Shown here: one piece after another, positions 16,719 to 24,998 of the stretch | Layout: every line of letters starts with the position of its first letter | Numbering within the stretch: position 1 is the stretch's first letter | From: an uncultured Bacteroidaceae bacterium | GTDB lineage: Bacteria > Bacteroidota > Bacteroidia > Bacteroidales > Bacteroidaceae | Assembly (NCBI GenBank): GCA_905234605.1 | Contig: CAJOIE010000017.1 | Location: forward strand, 1 to 34,235 | Direction of reading: 5' to 3' | DNA length: 34,235 bases | Made by a program: the position numbers and the translations under genes | The notes under the pieces: model-generated | The model's input: the letters and a program-made list of their open reading frames with translations, nothing else | Database searches by the model: none | Told to the model about the DNA's origin: nothing

Positions 16719-16766
16719 CCCCTCCGGCAAGCCGTCAACAGACAAAGCAAACAGGCACACAGCGCA

Positions 16767-17996
16767 ATGGCTAAATGGCTGCTCATACTCATCTGCCTCA
16801 CGGGGCACCACTGTCTGGCCGCAAGACCGGGCATGAACGAGGAGCCATGCCTCAACGGCGACACCACAGCCACCCGCACCCACGGTCTGGCACTGCCACG
16901 CCTGTCTGAGGTGCGCGACATCATGGCCGACACCATTTCGCAGCCATTGGGCAAGTTCGGCAAGTACGGTTCACTGCTGGTGCGCTTCGTGGACACCTTC
17001 GACGACATCGACAGCAACTACGTGGAGCGCCCGCCCTACGACTTCACCCTCATGGCACAGGCCACGTCGAACTACGAGTTCTACAACATAGGCACTGCCG
17101 ACTACGCCCGCACACTCTCCTTCGCACAGCATCCCGACCTGCGCGCAGGCCCCTACTTCGGCTGGAAGTGGCTCTTCTTCGGCTGGACATTCGACACCCG
17201 GCTCCTCGGCAGCTCGCGCAAACAGAGCACACGCTTCGAGCTGTCAGTCTACACATCCATGCTCGGCTTCGACCTCATACACCGCCGCACCGGCAGCGAC
17301 TTCTACCTCCGGCGCGTGACAGGGCTGGGCTCTGAAGCCAAGACCACCGAAGGCACAGACTGCGAGTATCTGCGCACATCCGTCACAGGAGCCAACGTCT
17401 ACTACGTCGCCAACCACACACGCTTCTCCAACCCCGCCATCTACTCGCAGAGCACCGTGCAACGCCGCTCGGCAGGCTCGTGGCTGGCCGGAGCCAGCAT
17501 CACCAGGCACGACCTCCATTTCGACTACAACGCACTGCCGCCACAGCTCTTCGCCACCCACGAGGCCGGCTCGATCGCCACGCTCGAGCGCGTGAAATAC
17601 ACCGACATAAGCTTCAGCGTGGGCTACGCCTACAACTGGGTGCCACGCCGCAACTGGTGCATAGGCATCGCCGCCACGCCGGCACTGGGCTACAAGCGCA
17701 CGAGCCAGCGCACCGTAGTCCTCGAAGACGACGACACACACACCTCAGCCGTAGGCAGGCGCTTAGACCAGCTGTTCCGCCGGCGCGGCAACGTGAACGT
17801 CAACGCCACCGCCCGAACAGGCATCATCTACAACAACGGACACTGGTTTGCAGGCCTCTTCGCCGTGGGCCACGTATTCAACTACCGGCGAAGCGACCTG
17901 CGTTTCACCAACACCTTCGGCACCCTCAACATCTGCGGCGGCTTCTACTTCAAGCCATCACGCCCCCTCACCGTGCCGACAGCACACCGGCATTAA
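16767..17996 (+). CDS. DUF4421-family envelope protein
   Basis: A 409-residue exported protein with a signal peptide (MAKWLLILICLTGHHCLA, cleavage near residue 18). The rest is rich in alternating aromatic and polar strands, e.g. YEFYNIG, FELSVYTSMLGFDL, SVGYAYNW and GLFAVGHVFNYRR, and ends with a strand before a short basic tail. This fits an outer-membrane beta-barrel, and the overall sequence matches the Bacteroidota family DUF4421, whose function is unknown. It has no glycosidase or TonB-box motif. It is probably co-transcribed with the oxidoreductase 48 bp upstream. No clear terminator hairpin was found after its stop. Confidence 0.75.
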   Translation: MAKWLLILICLTGHHCLAARPGMNEEPCLNGDTTATRTHGLALPRLSEVRDIMADTISQPLGKFGKYGSLLVRFVDTFDDIDSNYVERPPYDFTLMAQATSNYEFYNIGTADYARTLSFAQHPDLRAGPYFGWKWLFFGWTFDTRLLGSSRKQSTRFELSVYTSMLGFDLIHRRTGSDFYLRRVTGLGSEAKTTEGTDCEYLRTSVTGANVYYVANHTRFSNPAIYSQSTVQRRSAGSWLAGASITRHDLHFDYNALPPQLFATHEAGSIATLERVKYTDISFSVGYAYNWVPRRNWCIGIAATPALGYKRTSQRTVVLEDDDTHTSAVGRRLDQLFRRRGNVNVNATARTGIIYNNGHWFAGLFAVGHVFNYRRSDLRFTNTFGTLNICGGFYFKPSRPLTVPTAHRH

Positions 17997-18441
17997 CCAT
18001 TCTGCCGGCCATGCCCAACGCCGACTGCCGCACACACCCGCGGTCAGCCTACGGCTACTCACCCGCATGGCCACAGCCGGCGCACACACACCCGCCACAC
18101 ACCATGGTTTCTGCGGAGCAGAAGCCAGCAAGAGCATCCTCAACCACCATGCAGGGCGACAGCCATCACAGTGCATCCTGCCGGCAAACACCATGCAGAG
18201 AGCCACACCCACACCATGCAGGGTGATTATGGCGGACGCGTGGACACAAATCCGACCCCTTATTTGGTCCTTTCCGCGCATCTGCAAAAAAAAGCACAAT
18301 AATTAACAGACATTAACGGAATGGGAGGGTGAAGAGTGACCATCTATATACCTTTGCCCCGTTTTGAGGGTCTATGCATAAGCCCACACTCCCGCGTACG
18401 CGCGCAAACATTATTATATTAATATATCATTAACAACACTC
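17997..18441. other. Intergenic spacer with CCATGCAG repeats
   Basis: This 445-bp stretch holds no convincing gene. CCATGCAG occurs three times, at 18147, 18191 and 18214, and the 12-base form CCATGCAGGGTG at 18214 recurs upstream of gyrA at 7265. The left half is C-rich and His/Thr/Pro-coding in every frame, which looks non-genic. The right half turns AT-rich, contains a TACCTTTG -7 box at 18349 and, in the predicted leader of the next gene, a GTACGCGCGC run (18396-18405) followed by an AT-only stretch. Confidence 0.6.
18349..18356 (+). promoter_or_regulatory. -7 box (TACCTTTG) for the 1516-residue protein gene
   Basis: TACCTTTG matches TAnnTTTG exactly, with an AT-rich CTATA just before it. 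The predicted leader is about 80 bases. There is no good TTTG at -33, so an activator or an alternative sigma factor is possible. Confidence 0.5.
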
Positions 18442-21400
18442 ATGAAACGAAAACTACTATCAATGGCCGTGGCACTGCTGTGCGCGGCCGGGGCGTGGGC
18501 ACAGGGAACATGGACAGCACCTGCCGTGCCTGGCGTAAATCCACTTTCCACAAGTGGGGACATGTATCTCTACAACATCGGAGCTGATGCCTTTGTGAAC
18601 TATGGCATGAACTGGAACACACAGGCCATCGCAACACGCCTGTTATCAGGCGATGAGACCGCATCATCACGCCACCTGATGACAGTCACCGTAGATGGGT
18701 CGAACATCAAGATGTCGCTGAAAGACAAGTCTGACAAAACTATTTTCTGCGGTGCAGGGACGACCAACGACATCTGGACGGACAACACCTACAATAATGT
18801 TTGGACTCCTGCAGCATCGGCCAATTACACCAATGCTTACACACTGACAAGCGTCACACACTCTAAGATGCTGGATGTGCAGTGGCTTTATGGTGGTCGC
18901 TTGACGTTCGACGGCGGCCAGGGTTTCACCGATTGGGCATTCATTCCCGCTACGTCTGTTACCGACGGTTCCTATGCCAAATATAAGGAACGTAAAGCCA
19001 TGTATGCCATCTATAAAGAGTTAGCAGATAACGACAAGGTCTCAACCTATGCCACTGCACTCGCAACAGCCAATGCCGTATATGTGAGTAGCTCTGCAAC
19101 GAAGGCTGAGCTTCGTGCAGCCACACGTGCTCTCTTAATTGCTGTTGCCGATGGTATCGAAAATCCTGTCAATGCCAATTCGCTGTTCACCAACGCTGAT
19201 ATCCTCGGGAATAACACTATTACGGATTGGGGGACATCGTTCACCGTTACTAATGGTGTATTCGAACGCTATCATATAGCTTATACGCTATCACAGACTA
19301 AGACAGACATACCTAATGGACTATACGACGTCACATTCCATGGGCTATATCGACAAGATGGTAGTGCAGAAACTGCGCCACACCTGACTGTCACAGGAAC
19401 CAACGTAATGGAAGATGACCTTAATACCATCGGAGCACTGCAATCTATGTGGAGTGTCTCTAATGGTAACTCAAATGGCGGACTATGGACTGCAGAAGGT
19501 TTGCCCAATCACCAAATTCCTGCTAACCAGGCCATGACCCTCGGCGATGCCGTAGCAAACATCAATAATGTCCAGGTAAAAGACAGCTGTCTTACCATCC
19601 AACTGGCCATTACAGGCACGGACAAGTGGGTTCTCTTTCAAGGTTTCGACATTGTCTATAATGGTCCTATAAACGTTGCCGTTTATAAGAAAATGATGGC
19701 CCAGAAGGCAATCGCAGATACCTACGCCGGCCAAAAGATGAATGCCAGTGTAGAGTCTGCCCTTAACTCTGCCATCACTACGGCCGCAGGGCTGACTGCC
19801 AATTCTGATGAGGATGATTTGAACGATGCATACAACGCTTTAGTGGCTGTCAATGAATCGGCTCCTGCCAGCATTGCTGTTTACACACAGATTGCTGCCG
19901 TCAATGCCAAGGCTGCTGTTCTGGATGCCAGTGGCGTGGCCGCATACGCAAGCACGCTGGATGCATATAACAATGGTACGCTGACATCCGTTACCGAGGC
20001 ACAGACGGCTTACGTGGCTGCCGTGAAATCGCAGACCACCATAAACTCTGACTGGACAGGGGCTATCTCCAACCCCGACTTCTCTACAAGTGATCTTACG
20101 GCATGGAACTTCCACAGCAAATCCGAGCCCACAGTAGATACGAGTGCCAAGGATTGCGAGTTTTTCAATAAGGAGTTTGATATGTCTCAGACACTCACAG
20201 GCATGAAGAAAGGCACCTATGAGATAACGTTCCACGCATTCCAGCGCCCCGGTGCTGCAAACACAGACTTGGCAACAGCATACAATGCCGGCACTTGGAC
20301 CTCCGTAGGCACACTCTATACGACTGCTGAGGAAACAAGCGTTACGCACATCTGGTCGGAAGCAGGAACGTCACAGATTTATAATAAAGGTGGCTGGCAA
20401 AGTGATTCTAAGATTACGTATAATGAGACGGACTACTATATCCCCAACTCAATGGCGGGTGCACGTGCATGGTTTGACGACGGTCATTATGTAGTCTCAG
20501 CTCGTGCCATCGTTGCTGAAGATGGCGGCAGCCTTGAGTTCGGATTTAGAGGTAATACAACTGGCGACAGCAAATGGATTATCTTCTCCGACTTTGAGCT
20601 GAAGTACATCGACACAGACGTTCTGATTGCTGTCACAGAAGCAGAAAGAGTAATTGGTGTGGCCAACGGCATCAAGGACTCCAAGATGAACGCTGATGTT
20701 CAAACAGCTCTCACTGATGCGATTGATGCCTTGCAGAGCAATGTTACCACAGCTGAGTCAACAGGGAGTGCCTATGTAGCCGGAGCTAATTATAACACTC
20801 TTGTTACAGCCATCTCAAATGCCAATGCTTCCATCGCTATATATGAAGCAATCACAGCCTCCTACGACGAGTATGCAACCCTCGCAGAGGCTAATATGAC
20901 CACTGCTGGCCAAACCGCATTCTCCAGCAGCTCGGCAGTAACGGATTACACTAATGGGGCATATACCGATAGCGAAACCGCAATTGCAGCCATTGCAGCT
21001 GCCTACATCAGTGCCTTGAAAGCTAATCCTGAAAATGGAACTGACATGACCGCCGTCATCACGAACCCATCGTTTGAGACAGGCGACCTGACGGGTTGGA
21101 CTGGTAGTGATTTCTCTATACTTAATGGAAGTGATCTCAGCACCAAGGATGGTACATACTATGCATACCTAAACAACAATCGAACAAGGAGCCTGACTCA
21201 GACAATCGAAGATCTGGCTGTTGGCAAATATATACTAAGCATTAACGCCCGTTTAACAAAGTCCGGAGACAATGCCGGTACGGCAACGCTCGGGTTAGGT
21301 GACAATACCACCTCGATTCCCATTGATAGGAATGCAGCCACATATACTGTAGCTTATGAGACGAATGAGGTTGCCGACATTGCTGTCAGCTATAATAAAG

Positions 21401-22992
21401 CGCCAACTTATACCTATCATTATTTCGACAACTTCACTCTGACCTACTACACCACACTCCCAGATGTGGATGTAACCGCTCTTGCAGCCAAGACCATGAA
21501 GCCCAGCGTGCAGACAGCTTTGAATGCATCCAGCAGCGCATACGCAGCCAGCAAGACAGCCGTGAACTACAATGCCCTGCAGGCAGCTAAGACCAATGCC
21601 GAGATTTCAGCCGATGCTTATGCCGCCTATGCCGTTTATGAAGCTAAGGCCGTAGCAAACCTGACCGCAGAAGGTCTGGCCAGCTTCAACAGCGATGCCA
21701 CCGTTGCACCCTACTACGAAGGCACATACGAAGGCACCGATGCGCAGGAAGCTGCCATCAAGGCTGCATATATGTCGGCATTAGCAAACTATCGCAAGGT
21801 AGGGGCTGATGTGACAGACTACATCACTAATCCTTCGTTTGAGACAGATGCTGCTATCGCTGATCTGACATCAGGACAGACGAGCCCGACAGGATGGACG
21901 CTGACTACGACTGGCACTGAAAATGCACAATGGGGCACCGCCAATGCCAGCACAACAATCTCTGGCATAGCAACCACATTTAATCCATACGCAGGTGACA
22001 ACTACTACTACATCCGCAGCAACTGGAATGCAGGAACCGACTACACACTGTCACAGACAGTCAACAATATTCCCGCAGGCTACTACAGGCTGTCATGCCG
22101 CATGGCAACCTACGCCAGCGCAGAAACAACGACTTATTCGCTTTCTGCTCAGGAGGAGAGCGAGACTGAGGTTTCCTCATCAACAACTACTGCTGTAGGC
22201 GAGTGGACGGAATGGGCGCTTACCGTTGAGAAGAAATCGGCTTCTACCTCGCTCACTATTACTGCTAACATGGTTCCTGGCGCAGCAGACGGAGGTCGTC
22301 ACTTCCAGATGCTACTGGATAACTTCCAGCTGACTTATCTGGGTTCAGTAGATTTCTCCATCTCTGAAGATGAGACAGCGGCACCTGTTGAGCAGTTGAT
22401 GGCCAATGTCACCCTCACCCGCACCCTCAAGGGTGGCCAGTGGAACGGCTTCAGCGTGCCCTTCGGCTTCACCGTAGCAGGCTCTGCTCTCGACGGTGCC
22501 AGCGTGAAGCAGTTCAGCTCCGCGAGCGACAACGAAATCACCCTGGAAGATGCCACCGAGATTGTGGCCGGCAAGCCATACCTTGTCAAGCCCGCTGAAG
22601 ATGACATCGAGAACCCGACATTCAGCGGCGTTGCCGTGAGCAATCCGGATGAAGTCACTTGTGGCGACGGTGCATACACTTTCCAGGCACACCTCTACGC
22701 AACCGACCTGGCCACCGACGGCAGCGTGGCGTATGTCTCCACCACCGACAGCAGCATCAAGAAGCTGACATCGGGCAGCATCAAGGGCCTGCGCGCCGTG
22801 TTCAACATACCCACCGGCGGCGAAGTGAAGGCTCTCGTGGTGCGCTTCGACGGCATGACAACAGGGCTCCTCACCATCGATGCCGATGGCAACATGCACG
22901 ACGGTGCCTTCTACAACCTCGCCGGACAGCGCATGACACGCGCTCCGAAGGGCATCTACATCGTGGGCGGCAAGAAGGTGGCCTTCAAGTGA
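18442..22992 (+). CDS. Large modular secreted protein with repeated jelly-roll-like and helical modules
   Basis: A 1516-residue protein with a signal peptide (MKRKLLSMAVALLCAAGAWA, cleavage near residue 20). After a first domain (about 35-185, possibly beta-trefoil-like) come repeated units: a carbohydrate-binding-like beta module starting FTNADI/ISNPDF/ITNPSFE (residues ~249, 542, 873, 1128), alternating with Ala-rich helical segments resembling FIVAR-type spacers (e.g. MNASVESALNSAI, MNADVQTALTDAI, MKPSVQTALNASS). A final beta domain (~1314-1470) precedes the tail AFYNLAGQRMTRAPKGIYIV-GGKKVAFK, resembling type IX secretion sorting tails. No catalytic motif is evident, so adhesion or glycan binding is my inference. 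Central base composition is lower in GC (about 45% in a sampled line) than the 3' end (about 60%). Confidence 0.8.
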   Translation: MKRKLLSMAVALLCAAGAWAQGTWTAPAVPGVNPLSTSGDMYLYNIGADAFVNYGMNWNTQAIATRLLSGDETASSRHLMTVTVDGSNIKMSLKDKSDKTIFCGAGTTNDIWTDNTYNNVWTPAASANYTNAYTLTSVTHSKMLDVQWLYGGRLTFDGGQGFTDWAFIPATSVTDGSYAKYKERKAMYAIYKELADNDKVSTYATALATANAVYVSSSATKAELRAATRALLIAVADGIENPVNANSLFTNADILGNNTITDWGTSFTVTNGVFERYHIAYTLSQTKTDIPNGLYDVTFHGLYRQDGSAETAPHLTVTGTNVMEDDLNTIGALQSMWSVSNGNSNGGLWTAEGLPNHQIPANQAMTLGDAVANINNVQVKDSCLTIQLAITGTDKWVLFQGFDIVYNGPINVAVYKKMMAQKAIADTYAGQKMNASVESALNSAITTAAGLTANSDEDDLNDAYNALVAVNESAPASIAVYTQIAAVNAKAAVLDASGVAAYASTLDAYNNGTLTSVTEAQTAYVAAVKSQTTINSDWTGAISNPDFSTSDLTAWNFHSKSEPTVDTSAKDCEFFNKEFDMSQTLTGMKKGTYEITFHAFQRPGAANTDLATAYNAGTWTSVGTLYTTAEETSVTHIWSEAGTSQIYNKGGWQSDSKITYNETDYYIPNSMAGARAWFDDGHYVVSARAIVAEDGGSLEFGFRGNTTGDSKWIIFSDFELKYIDTDVLIAVTEAERVIGVANGIKDSKMNADVQTALTDAIDALQSNVTTAESTGSAYVAGANYNTLVTAISNANASIAIYEAITASYDEYATLAEANMTTAGQTAFSSSSAVTDYTNGAYTDSETAIAAIAAAYISALKANPENGTDMTAVITNPSFETGDLTGWTGSDFSILNGSDLSTKDGTYYAYLNNNRTRSLTQTIEDLAVGKYILSINARLTKSGDNAGTATLGLGDNTTSIPIDRNAATYTVAYETNEVADIAVSYNKAPTYTYHYFDNFTLTYYTTLPDVDVTALAAKTMKPSVQTALNASSSAYAASKTAVNYNALQAAKTNAEISADAYAAYAVYEAKAVANLTAEGLASFNSDATVAPYYEGTYEGTDAQEAAIKAAYMSALANYRKVGADVTDYITNPSFETDAAIADLTSGQTSPTGWTLTTTGTENAQWGTANASTTISGIATTFNPYAGDNYYYIRSNWNAGTDYTLSQTVNNIPAGYYRLSCRMATYASAETTTYSLSAQEESETEVSSSTTTAVGEWTEWALTVEKKSASTSLTITANMVPGAADGGRHFQMLLDNFQLTYLGSVDFSISEDETAAPVEQLMANVTLTRTLKGGQWNGFSVPFGFTVAGSALDGASVKQFSSASDNEITLEDATEIVAGKPYLVKPAEDDIENPTFSGVAVSNPDEVTCGDGAYTFQAHLYATDLATDGSVAYVSTTDSSIKKLTSGSIKGLRAVFNIPTGGEVKALVVRFDGMTTGLLTIDADGNMHDGAFYNLAGQRMTRAPKGIYIVGGKKVAFK

Positions 22993-23025
22993 ATGCAGAA
23001 TATATAACGTAAAGACAAGCAAGAC

Positions 23026-23220
23026 ATGAATAAGCTCATCTATTCTACTCCTGAGCTCCGCGTCAAGGTGATTGGCGCAGAGCTCCCCGTAGCAGCCTCC
23101 AACAAGGTCGCCTCCGACGGTAACAGCATAGAGTTCAACCCAAGCACCATGACTGGGGGCTCAGGCGGCGATGCCGTCAAGCACCGCGGCACCGTGGTGT
23201 GGGACGACTGGGACAAATAA
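23026..23220 (+). CDS. Small acidic-tailed protein, unknown function
   Basis: A 64-residue protein whose ATG lies 33 bases after the stop of the large secreted protein, on the same strand, so it is probably cotranscribed. It begins MNKLIYSTPELRVKVIGAEL and ends TVVWDDWDK. It has no signal peptide, membrane segment or cysteine, and the middle is Gly/Ser-rich (TMTGGSGGDA). From memory, short proteins of this design (a Y-x-TPE start, then a flexible middle and an aromatic-acidic end) are common and uncharacterised in Prevotella and relatives. A leader-peptide, chaperone-like or peptide-precursor role are all possible; the sequence does not decide. Confidence 0.7.
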   Translation: MNKLIYSTPELRVKVIGAELPVAASNKVASDGNSIEFNPSTMTGGSGGDAVKHRGTVVWDDWDK

Positions 23221-23253
23221 GCGCCCAGGCGCACCACTCAGGTAAGCATGTGC

Positions 23254-23328
23254 CATCCGCCGCCACGGGCCTACACCGCCCGTGCCGCGCGGATGCCAAA
23301 GGAGCATCTTGCAGCTCCGTGCTGCAAG
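23254..23328 (+). terminator. Two tandem hairpins after the small peptide gene
   Basis: The first hairpin pairs CATCCGC (23254-23260) and CACGGGC (23264-23270) with GCCCGTG (23278-23284) and GCGGATG (23289-23295), leaving a small internal loop. The second pairs CTTGCAGC (23308-23315) with GCTGCAAG (23321-23328), and CAT/ATG extends it past a bulge. Both begin within 110 bases of the plus-strand stop. Confidence 0.5.
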
Positions 23329-23351
23329 GATGTGATAAGTTAATAAAGTTA

Positions 23352-23382
23352 GAGGCGGGGCTCTGCTGTGAAGCAGGGCCTC
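23352..23382. terminator. Hairpin between convergent genes
   Basis: GAGG (23352-23355) pairs with CCTC (23379-23382), and CTCTGCT (23361-23367) pairs with AGCAGGG (23372-23378) with one G-U. On the minus strand it is followed by CTAACTTTATTAACTT, which is U-rich. It therefore suits termination of the HAD gene transcript and may work in both directions. Confidence 0.5.
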
Positions 23383-23410
23383 GCTGTTTGTGTGAAGAGC
23401 CAAGAGTGGT

Positions 23411-24052
23411 CTAAAGCTGGCCTATGCGGGTGGGCACATCGGCGAAGGCGAGGAGCGCATCGTCGCCACGGCTGTCGCCATAGGCATAGAGCGTGTAGGC
23501 CGCGCGATTGGGGAACGCCTCAAGCAGGCGTGCCACCTTCTCGGGGCCATAGCAGTTGACGCTCTCTCCGTGCGATGCTGCATGGCGGACAGACAGGAAG
23601 CGGCCCGTCAGGATGCCGTCGGGCGACACCTCAACGCGTGTGGCGATGACTATACCTACGCCCAGACGCTCGCACACGGGTCGCACCCACTCGTCGATGC
23701 TGGCCGTGACGACACACGCCGTGTGGCCGTCGGCCTGATGCTGTCGCAGCAACGCTACCGTGTGGGTGTTCAGCATGGATGCTGCCACAGGGGCGAAGGT
23801 GCTACCCCATAGCGCAAACTGCTCGTGCGACACTCCCCTGTAAAAACAGGCGAACAGTTTCTCCTTGGCCTTCCAGTTTGGACAGAGACCCAGCTTCATC
23901 AGCATCAGCCAAGGGGCATTACGCAGCACACCAAGGAGGAAGCGCAGCCGCCCGTGGGTGAAGCGGACGAAGGCCGTCAACGTGTCGGCCGTCGTCAGGG
24001 TGCCGTCGAAGTCGAAGGCTGCCACAACCGTCTCTGCCATCATTCCAACCAT
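23411..24052 (-). CDS. HAD-family phosphatase (HAD-IB, phosphoserine-phosphatase-like)
   Basis: A 213-residue hydrolase with all four HAD motifs: DFDGTLT (14-20, Asp14 the nucleophile and Asp16 the acid/base), VVTAS (114-118), Lys172 in GPEKV, and GDSRGD (192-197) for magnesium. The helical cap between residues 30 and 90 is that of the subclass that includes phosphoserine phosphatase. Its position as the last gene after a GT-C glycosyltransferase and a UbiA phosphoribosyltransferase suggests that it removes the 5-phosphate from a polyprenyl-phospho-ribose, a step done by a different phosphatase family in mycobacteria. This is inference from context; a house-cleaning or amino-acid phosphatase is the alternative. 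Met4 or Met5 could also be the start. Confidence 0.85.
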   Translation of the reverse strand: MVGMMAETVVAAFDFDGTLTTADTLTAFVRFTHGRLRFLLGVLRNAPWLMLMKLGLCPNWKAKEKLFACFYRGVSHEQFALWGSTFAPVAASMLNTHTVALLRQHQADGHTACVVTASIDEWVRPVCERLGVGIVIATRVEVSPDGILTGRFLSVRHAASHGESVNCYGPEKVARLLEAFPNRAAYTLYAYGDSRGDDALLAFADVPTRIGQL

Positions 24053-24107
24053 TAACCGTTTAAGTTTCTACCCCTCCCCGCCTCACCAGCCATAGAGGTT
24101 ACCCACA

Positions 24108-24998
24108 TTACATATAGAGGATTATGGCGAACACAGCTATCCAGCCTACGATGCACGCATGGATGAAGTGGTCGCGCAACAGCACTTGCGTCGGGCTGCC
24201 ACTCTGATGGTCAACGAAGGTGACCTGCATGTAGCGCAAGATGCCTGCCAACACAAACACCGACGTGGCGTAAAGGTAGGGACTCCCCACGCGGCTTACG
24301 ACATCGTCGGACACGGTGTAGAGGATATAGCACATGATGGTGACACTGCCCATGATGCCTATTGCCGCCATGAGAAAGTCCATGTTGTAGCGGCCGGCAG
24401 CCCTGCGGGTCGTTACTCCCGAGGCCTCAAAGATTGCCACGTCGTCGCGGCGCTTGGCCAGTGACAGAAAGAGTGCCAGCAGGAAGGTGATGAGCACAAT
24501 CCAGTGGGACAGACTAATGCCTGTGCTCAGGCCGCCTGCCACGGTGCGCAACACGAAGCCTGTGGCGATGATGAACACATCGAGGATGGCAATGTGCTTG
24601 AGCCGAACCGTGTAGGCCACATTAAGCATGACGTACAGCAGGAGCGTGACTGCCAGTCCCGCCTGTGCACCCCGGCTGCCAAAACTACCCAGTGCCATCA
24701 GCACGAAGGCCAACATCCATAATGCCGCCATGACAGCGTAGGCCAACGGCTTGCTGACTGCGCCGCTGGCCACAGGGCGCAACCGCTTCACAGGGTGACG
24801 TCTGTCGGCATCGGCATCGTGGATATCGTTGAAGCAGTATACTCCGCTGGCAGCCATGCAGAAGGCGAGAAACGCCAGCATGCAGGGCCGCACATAGCAC
24901 CAGTCTGTGGCATGACGGTCGAAGAACAACGGAGTGAGGACAAACATGTTCTTCAGCCACTGGTGCGGTCGTATCAGCCTGATTATGTTGCTATTCAT
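24108..24998 (-). CDS. UbiA-family prenyltransferase, decaprenyl-phosphate phosphoribosyltransferase-like
   Basis: A 296-residue inner-membrane protein with about eight to nine hydrophobic helices. The signature NDIHDADADRRHPVKRLRPV (residues 57-76) is the UbiA NDxxDxxxD metal-binding motif in the form seen in decaprenyl-phosphoryl-5-phosphoribose synthase (mycobacterial UbiA), including the following R-H-K-RP residues. That enzyme transfers phosphoribose from PRPP to a polyprenyl phosphate. The opening IRPHQWLKNMFV also fits this subgroup. Quinone- or heme-forming UbiA members are the less likely alternative. Its start overlaps the end of the GT-C gene by 8 bp, so the two are translationally coupled. 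The HAD gene follows after 55 bp. Confidence 0.85.
   Translation of the reverse strand: MNSNIIRLIRPHQWLKNMFVLTPLFFDRHATDWCYVRPCMLAFLAFCMAASGVYCFNDIHDADADRRHPVKRLRPVASGAVSKPLAYAVMAALWMLAFVLMALGSFGSRGAQAGLAVTLLLYVMLNVAYTVRLKHIAILDVFIIATGFVLRTVAGGLSTGISLSHWIVLITFLLALFLSLAKRRDDVAIFEASGVTTRRAAGRYNMDFLMAAIGIMGSVTIMCYILYTVSDDVVSRVGSPYLYATSVFVLAGILRYMQVTFVDHQSGSPTQVLLRDHFIHACIVGWIAVFAIILYM

Noticed and set aside
16052..16774. Plus-strand frame of 240 codons inside the oxidoreductase gene
   Set aside because: Arg/His/Pro-rich out-of-frame translation of a certain gene.
17848..18306. Frames of 113-152 codons running through 17848-18306
   Set aside because: They straddle the DUF4421 end and the repeat-bearing spacer. 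Composition is His/Thr/Ala/Pro-biased, with no start signal or domain.
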